The notes under the pieces were generated by a model. The model was given only the letters and a program-made list of their open reading frames with translations, made no database searches and was not told where the DNA came from. DNA of 64,000 nucleotides from Bog-257 sp963846715 (GTDB lineage: Bacteria; Acidobacteriota; Terriglobia; Terriglobales; Acidobacteriaceae): contig CAWJXA010000006.1 in NCBI GenBank assembly GCA_963846715.1, positions 400,778 to 464,777 of the forward strand, written 5' to 3'. How positions within the stretch are numbered: the stretch's first letter is position 1; every line of letters begins with the position of its first letter. Position numbers and translations under genes: made by a program. Of the stretch, positions 17,537-24,944 are shown piece after piece.

Positions 17537-18397
17537 ATGGTTTCCGCGGATCTTCCGCCTCGACTGGCTGAGGTAGTTTCCCTGGTGGGGCAGAATCCGA
17601 CTCCGCCAGGAGCGCGGATCGTCGATGCCGATTCACTCGACCCCGCGAGTATCTTGCAGTTTCTGGCGACCGAGTTGCGCCCCACTATAATCCGCAAATA
17701 TCTGAAGGGTACTCCCCTCGAGAATCTGACCTTCGAGCGCGTCCGGCGAAGGGCTGGAGGGCACTGGCTTTCAGCCGCCGATAAGCCTCGTATCGCTTCC
17801 CAGGTTTATGCGGACGAACTTGACAGCAAACCAATGCTGCTGAGGGATTATCTCGATAACGAGGTCTTATCCCCAGGTCCGGCGGACGCCTTGCTTTACG
17901 AAAAGTATCGAAACCTTCGGATCTCCAAAGAATTTCGTAAGGACCTCGGGTTGATTCGCCCGCCGTTTCTCCCGCGCGAAGAGGTCAGGCCGCCGTGCAT
18001 CTGGATCGGCAAGGGTGGTAGCTCTACCTGCCTGCATACCGATCCCAACGACAACTTCGTGCTTGTATGCATCGGTACGAAGCGCTTCCATCTGTTTCCC
18101 CCCAGCGATTTGCGTTGGCTTTATCTCGGCCAAATCTCTACCTCCTTGCTACTGACCAGTCCGATCGACCCGCGCGATCCGGATCTGCAACGCTACCCGG
18201 ATTTTCGAAACGCCCGCGGAGATCTCGTAGAATTACAAGCGGGTGACTTGTTTTTCCTGCCGCTCGGATGGGCCCATTTCGTCGAGTCCCCAAGCGCGTC
18301 CTTCACATACAATTACTGGCTGAAACCCGATGCTACCCCCTTCTTCAAGCGAACTGCCTCAAGCTCCATATCCGCTGTCCGCGCCGACAATGATTGA
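17537..18397 (+). CDS. JmjC/cupin-8 type Fe(II)/2-oxoglutarate hydroxylase
   Basis: A 286-residue cupin-like protein. The iron triad is visible as H167-x-D169 in CLHTDPNDNFV and H247 in GWAHFVESP. The lysine in TKRFHLFPP is where 2-oxoglutarate-binding residues lie in this family, and Trp-rich segments complete the barrel. Relatives include FIH-type protein Asn/Asp hydroxylases and natural-product hydroxylases. The 3' end overlaps the start of the fatty acyl-AMP ligase by eight bases, so the two are translationally coupled. An amino acid, a peptide or the Asp-rich protein encoded downstream are possible substrates; this is inferred from context. Confidence 0.8.
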   Translation: MVSADLPPRLAEVVSLVGQNPTPPGARIVDADSLDPASILQFLATELRPTIIRKYLKGTPLENLTFERVRRRAGGHWLSAADKPRIASQVYADELDSKPMLLRDYLDNEVLSPGPADALLYEKYRNLRISKEFRKDLGLIRPPFLPREEVRPPCIWIGKGGSSTCLHTDPNDNFVLVCIGTKRFHLFPPSDLRWLYLGQISTSLLLTSPIDPRDPDLQRYPDFRNARGDLVELQAGDLFFLPLGWAHFVESPSASFTYNYWLKPDATPFFKRTASSSISAVRADND

Positions 18398-20489
18398 CAA
18401 GACCTCGGACAAGGTAGAAGACCTAGTCGAGCTTCTGCAATGGCGGGACCGTTATCAGCCCGATCTCCCCGCCTTCGGATTTCTCGACCGGGACCTGGAG
18501 GTCTGCGAGACCGATACCTACGGTTCACTCACAGCGTGGTCGCGCTCGATCGCGGCATACCTCCGGGAGAACGGAATCGGCAACGAGCCGGTGGTCCTGG
18601 CGTACCCGCCGGGTCTCGCTCTAGTGCGAAGCCTATGGGGTATTTTGTTTGCGGGAGCGATCGCTGTACCGGCATACCCTCCAGTAAACAAACGCAGCGC
18701 TGAGCTTCTGGAGCACATTCTGAGAGATTCGGGAGCGCGTTTTGTTCTGGCGGACGCCATCGCCGCGGAGTCGTATCGCACAGCCGTGGGCGTGCGCGCG
18801 GGAGTCACTTGGCTCAACTGCGAAGGAGAGTCGCCCGACCTCGGCGCCAGTCCGGAGATATCTCTGCCTGGCGCGGCTGCGCCCGCGATTTTGCAATACA
18901 CGTCCGGATCCGTAGAAAATCCCAAGGGCGTCGTGCTGACGCACGCAAATATCCTCGCCAACTCTCGCCTCATTTACCGCAGCTTCTTTCATACATCAAA
19001 GAGTCGTGGCTTGATCTGGCTGCCGCCCTATCATGATATGGGCCTCATCGGTGGCATCGTACAGCCCGTCTACGGTGGTTTTCTCACCAATCTCATGTCG
19101 CCCCGGACATTCCTGCGCGATCCTCTCAACTGGCTGAAGACCATCACCACCACGCGGGCCACAACTAGCGGCGGACCGAACTTCGCCTATGAGAGATGTC
19201 TGCGAATTCCCTCCGATAAGCTCAACGAAGCCGAAATCGATCTTTCGAGCTGGCAGGTCGCGTTCAACGGCGCCGAGCCCATCAGTGCCGCAACCATCCG
19301 CGCATTCATTGCGAAGTACGCTCCCTTCGGTTTTGCAGCACGAAGGTTTATGGCTTGTTACGGACTGGCGGAGGCGACGTTGTACGTCAGCAGCTCGCAC
19401 AAGATGCGTAAGCCCACCTTTGTCGCGGTCGATGCCGAATCCCTGCGCCGGAACGAGGTTCGTCTCAAGGAAGAGGAAACGCCGGGTACGCAGCTCCTGA
19501 CAAGCCATGGCACCGTGGGGCCGACGATTAAGATCGTAAATCCCGATAGCCTTCGACTTTCACGTCCGTTTGAGGTCGGAGAAATCTGGATTAGCGGCGA
19601 AAGTGTAGCGAGCCACTATTGGGGACGGGAGAAGGAAAGCCGGGAGGTTTTTGGCGGCCGTCTGGCAAACGACGATATTGCTTATCTACGCACGGGCGAT
19701 GTGGGCTTCATTCACCGCGGCGAACTCTACATCACCGGCCGTCAGAAGGACCTGATCGTGGTGGCTGGGCGCAACCATTACCCTCACGATATTGAAGCCA
19801 CAGTGCAGAGCTCACATCCCATCCTAGAGGGTGGCACGGGCGCGGCATTCTCGACAGCTCCTCTCGACAGCGGCAAGGAGCGCTTGGTCGTCGTGCAGGA
19901 GATACCCCGCGAATATGAAGCCGGTCTCGACCCTGGACCGGTTTTGGAGGCGGCGTGCGTGGCCGTTTTCGAGCGGCATGGGCTCAGTCTCTCGGAGCTG
20001 GCGCTGACTGCCCAGGGTTCGGTCCCGCGAACGCGTAGTGGTAAGGTCCGCCGAAATGCTTGTCGCGAGCTTTATGCCGCGGGACAATTGCGTGTACTAG
20101 CGCGATGGCGCCAGGTGGCGGACGTAGCAGCGCAAAACGCGGATGAGGGGACCAGCGCGACGGATGAATCCGCGCCGAACCCGCCTTCGCTGGCCGGACT
20201 CAGCAGGGAGCACGCGTCGGCAGTGCTGCTCGCCTGGATGCGGCAAAGGGTCGCATATGAACTGCGCATTCCCGAAACGGAGCTCGATTCCAATATGCAC
20301 TTTGGCCTCTACGGCCTGGACTCGTTGATCGCGGTCACGATGACTTCCCTACTTTCGCAATCGCTCGGCCTGGAGTTGGAAGTGACACTGCTTTGGGACT
20401 ACCCTAACTTCAATCTGTTGAGCTCCTACTTGATCGACCGCTGCTTTTCGCAGCCGGGATGGAGCTCACAAGCGAGCGCTCCTCATTGA
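18390..20489 (+). CDS. Fatty acyl-AMP ligase with C-terminal acyl carrier domain
   Basis: FAALs activate fatty acids as acyl-adenylates and pass them to a carrier protein. The adenylation domain (about residues 1-560) shows the P-loop-like YTSGSVENPKGVVLTH, the WLPPYHDMGLIGG segment typical of FAALs, the YGLAEATLYVS motif and TGRQKDLIVVAGRNHYPHDI. The C-terminal 80 residues form a carrier domain with the phosphopantetheine site YGLDSL (Ser about residue 645). The start at 18390 overlaps the hydroxylase stop; another start 20 codons upstream is possible. No condensation, ketosynthase or thioesterase domain follows anywhere in the region, so how the acyl group leaves the carrier is open. One fused carrier is a common FAAL layout. 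Confidence 0.93.
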   Translation: MIDKTSDKVEDLVELLQWRDRYQPDLPAFGFLDRDLEVCETDTYGSLTAWSRSIAAYLRENGIGNEPVVLAYPPGLALVRSLWGILFAGAIAVPAYPPVNKRSAELLEHILRDSGARFVLADAIAAESYRTAVGVRAGVTWLNCEGESPDLGASPEISLPGAAAPAILQYTSGSVENPKGVVLTHANILANSRLIYRSFFHTSKSRGLIWLPPYHDMGLIGGIVQPVYGGFLTNLMSPRTFLRDPLNWLKTITTTRATTSGGPNFAYERCLRIPSDKLNEAEIDLSSWQVAFNGAEPISAATIRAFIAKYAPFGFAARRFMACYGLAEATLYVSSSHKMRKPTFVAVDAESLRRNEVRLKEEETPGTQLLTSHGTVGPTIKIVNPDSLRLSRPFEVGEIWISGESVASHYWGREKESREVFGGRLANDDIAYLRTGDVGFIHRGELYITGRQKDLIVVAGRNHYPHDIEATVQSSHPILEGGTGAAFSTAPLDSGKERLVVVQEIPREYEAGLDPGPVLEAACVAVFERHGLSLSELALTAQGSVPRTRSGKVRRNACRELYAAGQLRVLARWRQVADVAAQNADEGTSATDESAPNPPSLAGLSREHASAVLLAWMRQRVAYELRIPETELDSNMHFGLYGLDSLIAVTMTSLLSQSLGLELEVTLLWDYPNFNLLSSYLIDRCFSQPGWSSQASAPH

Positions 20490-20505
20490 TTTGTTCCGAG
20501 TGACT

Positions 20506-21231
20506 ATGAAGCGTCGAGCATTTGACGAACTGAACAGCCGGAGCCGGGTGGCGGCCGCCGTCCACTTTCGTCAAAGCCGTCTGCGCCGAGAGAACGGGCT
20601 CACGCCCGGCTTCGGTCTATGCGCAGCTCTGGTCGAAATCTGGTGGGAAGGCGCGCGCAACGGCGGCGATGTGCTCCCGTCACTTCAACTTCCAAGACCC
20701 GAATTCATGCAGGAGATCATCTCGCGGCAGTGTCAAAGCGCCTATCTCCAACATCTGCCCGCGGAGGAGCCTGATGTCAAACCCGCCGACCGTGCACTGT
20801 TAGAGCTCAAGTATGGAACCTCGAATCTGCAGGAAGTCGTCGCGCTTAATGCCAAAGAGGGGACCCCGAGCCCACTAGAGATTGACCTGCAGCTGCGCCA
20901 CCGCGCGATGCTGGTAGAGAAGTGCAGCTGGACGGTTTGCCGGCTTGCCCCTCCCGTAGCAGGGATTGCGCCTGCCCAACCGGGACTACGCCTGATGTTG
21001 CTTCGGTATGCCAAGTCGGGACACCGCATGGCGTTTGTTGTCGATGCGCAAGGCGGTGTGCTTTTTTTTGATCCCAATTCGGGCGAGGTCCGCTTCGCCA
21101 GCGGCTCCAACCTTGCGGACTGGCTCTCCGACTTCTGGGAAGTCGCTGGATATAGCCGCCGCGCCCCCACGGTCTGGCTTTATCGCTTCACGCCATACGC
21201 ACTGGCAGAGACTTCAACCCGTGGAAACTGA
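20506..21231 (+). CDS. YopT-type (C58) papain-fold protein
   Basis: The protein has the C58 pattern: Cys in GFGLCAALVEIWWEG (C44 counted from an upstream TTG at 20491), His in SGHRMAFVV (H178) and Asp in VLFFDPNSGEVRF (D194), each in its family context. C58 enzymes are cysteine proteases known from secreted effectors (YopT, AvrPphB). Here there is no signal peptide and the gene directly follows the FAAL, so a role as peptide-processing protease or acyl/peptidyl transferase within a biosynthetic pathway is more likely. The last 44 bases overlap the 3' end of the opposing P450 gene. Start choice between TTG 20491 and ATG 20506 is uncertain. Confidence 0.6.
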   Translation: MKRRAFDELNSRSRVAAAVHFRQSRLRRENGLTPGFGLCAALVEIWWEGARNGGDVLPSLQLPRPEFMQEIISRQCQSAYLQHLPAEEPDVKPADRALLELKYGTSNLQEVVALNAKEGTPSPLEIDLQLRHRAMLVEKCSWTVCRLAPPVAGIAPAQPGLRLMLLRYAKSGHRMAFVVDAQGGVLFFDPNSGEVRFASGSNLADWLSDFWEVAGYSRRAPTVWLYRFTPYALAETSTRGN

Positions 21232-22381
21232 GCGTCGAGTGCCAAATCGGAGCTTCGTCTGCGAGTTGTAGGTGCGGGAATCGCTCGAGTAACAGTTGAA
21301 CCCCAATCTTGGCTTGCAACTTGGCAAACCAGGAACCCAGGCAGGTATGCCGTCCCGCGCCGAATGCCAGGTGAGGATTTGGACGTCGCATAATGTCGAA
21401 CCGATCCGGATCTTCGAAGATCTCGGGGTCCCGGTTAGCCGCGCCCAGGATCATCATCACCTGCTCGCCCTTGCGCAGCATTCTGCCGCCAACTTCGCGA
21501 TCGGCCAACAGCGACCTCCACGCGACCTGCTGCGGCGATTCGTAGCGAAGCATTTCCTCAATGGCCCCGTCGATCAGCTGCGGGCGCGCTCGCAATGACC
21601 GCAATTGATCGGGATTCCGCAGCAAGGTGTAGATGCCGTTGCCGATCAGATTCACGGTGGTCTCGTGGCCGGCTGGGAACATCAGGATCAAGTTGGCCAA
21701 AGCCTCATCCATCGCGATTTCGCCTCTCTCGAGAGCGTCTGCCATGCATGCGGGAAAGGTGTCGTCGATCGGCCCCTGGTCCAGCCGGTCGCGCAAATAA
21801 CCTTCGAAATCGTGAATACTTTGCTCCGCGTCCTTCAGGGAGTGGAGCGCCGGTAGAGGTTCAATAAGCCCCGAGACGTCCACTGACCATTGCTTCACCT
21901 GGGCACGGTCATAACCAGCCACGCCGTAAACGTATGAAACTACCTCAACTGGAAACGGAACGGCAAAGCCGGCTATTACATCGAATCCGGCACTGGTGTC
22001 GAGCATTTCCAGACGCCGGCAGGCGAACTCTTTAATCGTAGACGACAAGCTCCCCACGTCCTTTGGGGCGAACGCTTTCACCACGGATTTTCGCAGGCAG
22101 GCATGGCCCGGAGGATCGGTGTTAAGAACGGATCGGGTCAAGAGCCGGGCCACCGGCTCCTTGTTTTTGTAACGCTGTTCGAAGCCCATCCAGTTGCGGA
22201 GGTCGGAGCTGAAGTCCGCATCGTTGAGAATCGCTTCGATATCCCGATAGCGCGTAAGGACCCAGGTTCCCATGAAGCTTTTATGCACTGGGTCATGCTC
22301 GCGCAGTTCGCGATACTGCCGGTACGGGTCAGCGTAAAAATCCTTTCCATACGGATTGAACCGGACCGTGGGGGTTGACAT
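21188..22381 (-). CDS. Cytochrome P450
   Basis: P450s insert oxygen using a haem-thiolate. This bacterial soluble form (397 residues from ATG 22381) has the I-helix oxygen-activation motif PAGHETTVNL, the ExxR pair in EEMLRYE and the haem-binding loop FGAGRHTCLGSWFAK with the axial Cys. The C-terminal residues end normally although the gene overlaps the opposing C58 gene by 44 bases. The ATG at 22381 was chosen because the family begins with the Pro-rich segment starting NPYGKDFYADP; a longer frame would extend into the upstream gene. A fatty acid, a peptide or a terpene could be the substrate. No ferredoxin gene is adjacent. Confidence 0.93.
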   Translation of the reverse strand: MSTPTVRFNPYGKDFYADPYRQYRELREHDPVHKSFMGTWVLTRYRDIEAILNDADFSSDLRNWMGFEQRYKNKEPVARLLTRSVLNTDPPGHACLRKSVVKAFAPKDVGSLSSTIKEFACRRLEMLDTSAGFDVIAGFAVPFPVEVVSYVYGVAGYDRAQVKQWSVDVSGLIEPLPALHSLKDAEQSIHDFEGYLRDRLDQGPIDDTFPACMADALERGEIAMDEALANLILMFPAGHETTVNLIGNGIYTLLRNPDQLRSLRARPQLIDGAIEEMLRYESPQQVAWRSLLADREVGGRMLRKGEQVMMILGAANRDPEIFEDPDRFDIMRRPNPHLAFGAGRHTCLGSWFAKLQAKIGVQLLLERFPHLQLADEAPIWHSTLSFHGLKSLPVRMA

Positions 22382-22398
22382 ACTCAGGCGTTCCCTTC

Positions 22399-23913
22399 TT
22401 AGAGTCCTTCCAAACGTGCGAAAATCATGCCGCCTATCTCCAGACGCGTGATGTGACCGCTCCCAGAACGATGAAAGCGAAGTCGCTCCCCTTCGAAGAG
22501 CCCGCGCGTCTGAAGATACACGTCGGGTGCGAGCGGCTGCAATTGCGTCTCGTGCAGCGGGCCGCACAAACAGTACAGCCGATTGCAGCGGACGAAGATC
22601 TCGGCTGTGGCGTAGCTTGGGCAACAGTATCGGCCGATCGCTTCGCGCCAGGGCACCGGTACTTCCTCACGGATCGGGTTTCCGCTGCCGGCAAAGTAGT
22701 TGGGACCGGCCGAGCAGGCGCGCGCCCGGCCGTCCCGCAACGAGAAACGCACGACATATTCTCGTAAAGGACCGCCTTCCGGAACAAAGGTTCTGGCGCC
22801 TTTGCGACGAAGGCTGAAACATGCGTCGCCCAACTTTGCGGAAAGGCCGTCGCCGTTCGTCCGCACCCGAAGCAAACTCCGGCCGCCGCCGAAACTGCCC
22901 GCGAAAGAAGCCAGAGATTCGGCGGACTCACCCACCCATGACTTGCCGGTTGCCACTTCCAGCGCGCGCAGCAACTCAGGTGAGGCATTGGACCGATTGC
23001 AGAAAGCCACCGCAGCGACTGCACGCTCCGGGTCCGCAATCGCCAGGGCGCTATAACCAGAATTCGATCCGGTGTGGCGCAGACGAACGCCTTCGCGAGA
23101 AGTGCGCACGTGAAACGCGAGACATGCGCCAGCTCTTAGTCTGCCTGCGCGTTCCATGTGCGCAACTCGAAACTGGTCCCGCATGCGCGCGGTTACCGGT
23201 CCCACGCCTGGGGAGCCTTCGACAATTGCGGCGAGGAAGCGGGCGTAGTCTTCCGCCGTGCAATAGAAGCCTCCGGCGCCTGCCGGTAAGGGAAAGTACG
23301 GGGCCGCTTCGAGCTGGTCGTCACGATGAACTAGCGCGTAGTACTCGCCGCGCGAGTGTCCCACGGGGGTGTTCCCGTCGGGCCGGAAGCTCACGCTGCG
23401 AATGCCGAGAGGATGGAAGACGTGTTCTTCCAGGAACGAACTAAAGCTGCTTTCGGAAACGCGCTCGATAATCGCGCCGCAGAGAAAATAGCCGAGATTC
23501 GAGAACTTGTACCTCGTGCCTGGGGCATAGACGAATTCGCTGTCGTGGATTTCCCCCGCGTATTCTTCGTCACTTCGCTGTTCCCGGCGAAAACTGCCTC
23601 TTGGCAGTCCTGCGCAGTGGGACAGGAGGTGGCGAATGGTAACCCTGCGCGCTGTCTCGAAAGGCCGCGGGAGGTAAGTCATCGGCAGATACCGGCAGGC
23701 GGGATCGTCCAGGCGGAGGCTGCCCTGTTCCTCGAGGAGTAGCATGGCGAGCGCCGTCACCGGTTTGCCGAGGCAACAAACCTGGAACGGGGTTGCCGGC
23801 GAGACCGACGGGCCGGTCGCATAACGGCAAACAACCTGTCCGCGCTCGACCGCAGCCAGGCTCAGCGCCGGAATGTTTGCCTCCGCTACGATTTGCCGCA
23901 ATCGTATGGTCAC
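22399..23913 (-). CDS. Beta-lactamase-family (class C-like) protein with Cys in place of the catalytic Ser
   Basis: The N-terminal 330 residues follow the serine beta-lactamase/esterase fold. The usual S-x-x-K motif is here C47-L-G-K50 (codon TGC, in FQVCCLGKPVTA), the Y-x-N motif is F137-S-N139 in RYKFSNLGYFL, and the third motif is the usual HTG in LRHTGSNSG. So the nucleophile Ser has become Cys and the general-base Tyr has become Phe, while the Lys and HTG are kept. A beta-strand-rich C-terminal domain of about 160 residues follows. No signal peptide is evident, so the protein is likely cytoplasmic. Its start overlaps the downstream-read ATP-grasp gene by four bases. A peptidase, transpeptidase or transacylase acting on the pathway product fits better than drug resistance. 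Confidence 0.85.
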   Translation of the reverse strand: MTIRLRQIVAEANIPALSLAAVERGQVVCRYATGPSVSPATPFQVCCLGKPVTALAMLLLEEQGSLRLDDPACRYLPMTYLPRPFETARRVTIRHLLSHCAGLPRGSFRREQRSDEEYAGEIHDSEFVYAPGTRYKFSNLGYFLCGAIIERVSESSFSSFLEEHVFHPLGIRSVSFRPDGNTPVGHSRGEYYALVHRDDQLEAAPYFPLPAGAGGFYCTAEDYARFLAAIVEGSPGVGPVTARMRDQFRVAHMERAGRLRAGACLAFHVRTSREGVRLRHTGSNSGYSALAIADPERAVAAVAFCNRSNASPELLRALEVATGKSWVGESAESLASFAGSFGGGRSLLRVRTNGDGLSAKLGDACFSLRRKGARTFVPEGGPLREYVVRFSLRDGRARACSAGPNYFAGSGNPIREEVPVPWREAIGRYCCPSYATAEIFVRCNRLYCLCGPLHETQLQPLAPDVYLQTRGLFEGERLRFHRSGSGHITRLEIGGMIFARLEGL

Positions 23914-24881
23914 CCGCGCGCCCTCTCGCGCACTAGGGAAGCCATGGCGTTCCCCAGAGCTTCGTCGTCCTCGCGCCGTTCTTCGCGCGTTCGCCCCGTC
24001 GCCTCGTCGAGTTTACCCGATTGGTAATCCGGATCTCCCGTCATTGCGAAGTGACGGTTAGCTTCCCAGAAGATGTACCCTCCCTCGGGACGGACCGTGT
24101 AGTCCACCGCCGAGATATCCGAGCCTGCCAGCAGCCCCGCGTCGCGCACCAGTTGCGCGTTCGGCTCGCCGTTACGGCGAAAAAAGCGGTCTTCTTCGAC
24201 GGCTTGTTCCAAGACTTCGCAATTTCCCAAGTTCACCAGCCAGTGGCGAGCGGCGGCGGCCTGGCGCGGGATAATCCGATCCCCCACAACGTAGCAGCGG
24301 CGTTTGCGATACAAGCCGTCGGGATACCGCGTATCTACGTACTTTACCGCTAGGTCGAGCGGCAGCGAGCCCGCTTCCGGAGGAAGGTCCTCGAGGCTCC
24401 GGCGCTCCTGTTCGGCGGCCACACGCTCCGCTTCCTGGCGGTTCGTCGCCAGATAGGTCTGTTTCCCCTGATGCAACTTGTCAACGCGCAGAATGACCGG
24501 GTAATCGAGTTGCAGTTGGTGAACATGACGGAAGCGCGCAAAGTCGGCGCAGGGAATGCCGTGTTGCTTCCACAGTCCCAGTGAGGTCGAGTGATTATCA
24601 CTGCAGCCGCGAATCGAGTTGACGACCGGCAGGCCTTCGGCGGCGCACAGCTTCTCGAAGATTCGCGCATAAAAGATGAAGTTCCTGCGACGGTGGCCGC
24701 GTGACCAACACAGTACCGCATGAAAGCGCGCGAGCCGCGGGTGCTCTCGCCACGGGTTGTGTATCTCCCAATCGATGCCCGCCTGCTCCAAGCCCCAGAG
24801 GAGCATTCTCGACGAGACGCGCCGCAGAAAGCCATGCATCGTTGTCTTCGGAGTGACAATAAGAACTCGCTTGCGGGCCAT
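23910..24881 (-). CDS. ATP-grasp ligase, paralogue 1
   Basis: A 323-residue single ATP-grasp protein. The N-terminal subdomain has the cluster-wide pattern LLWGLEQAGIDWEIHNPW and PVVNSIRG. The central lid has DYPVILRVDKLHQGKQTYL, and the C-terminal lobe has YPDGLYRKRRCYVVGDRIIP and the Mg-binding segment GGYIFWEANRHFAMTGD. ATP-grasp enzymes join a carboxylate, activated as acyl phosphate, to an amine or thiol. Three further copies occur at 27.8-30.1, 30.1-31.1 and 34.4-35.3 kb. This one is most like the domain fused to MurL, sharing the tail pattern GKL-x2-ATGR. It starts 63 bases after the AMMECR1 gene and overlaps the Cys-hydrolase gene. Amino acid specificity is not readable. Confidence 0.85.
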   Translation of the reverse strand: MARKRVLIVTPKTTMHGFLRRVSSRMLLWGLEQAGIDWEIHNPWREHPRLARFHAVLCWSRGHRRRNFIFYARIFEKLCAAEGLPVVNSIRGCSDNHSTSLGLWKQHGIPCADFARFRHVHQLQLDYPVILRVDKLHQGKQTYLATNRQEAERVAAEQERRSLEDLPPEAGSLPLDLAVKYVDTRYPDGLYRKRRCYVVGDRIIPRQAAAARHWLVNLGNCEVLEQAVEEDRFFRRNGEPNAQLVRDAGLLAGSDISAVDYTVRPEGGYIFWEANRHFAMTGDPDYQSGKLDEATGRTREERREDDEALGNAMASLVRERARG

Positions 24882-24944
24882 CAGTACTTCTGCCTTTCGC
24901 GGGCCGCGGGGGTGGCGCGGCGGACCATGGTCGAAACCGTGCCG

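Noticed and set aside
22399..23913. Antibiotic-resistance beta-lactamase
   Set aside because: The nucleophile Ser and the catalytic Tyr are replaced, there is no signal peptide, and the gene is embedded in a biosynthetic operon.
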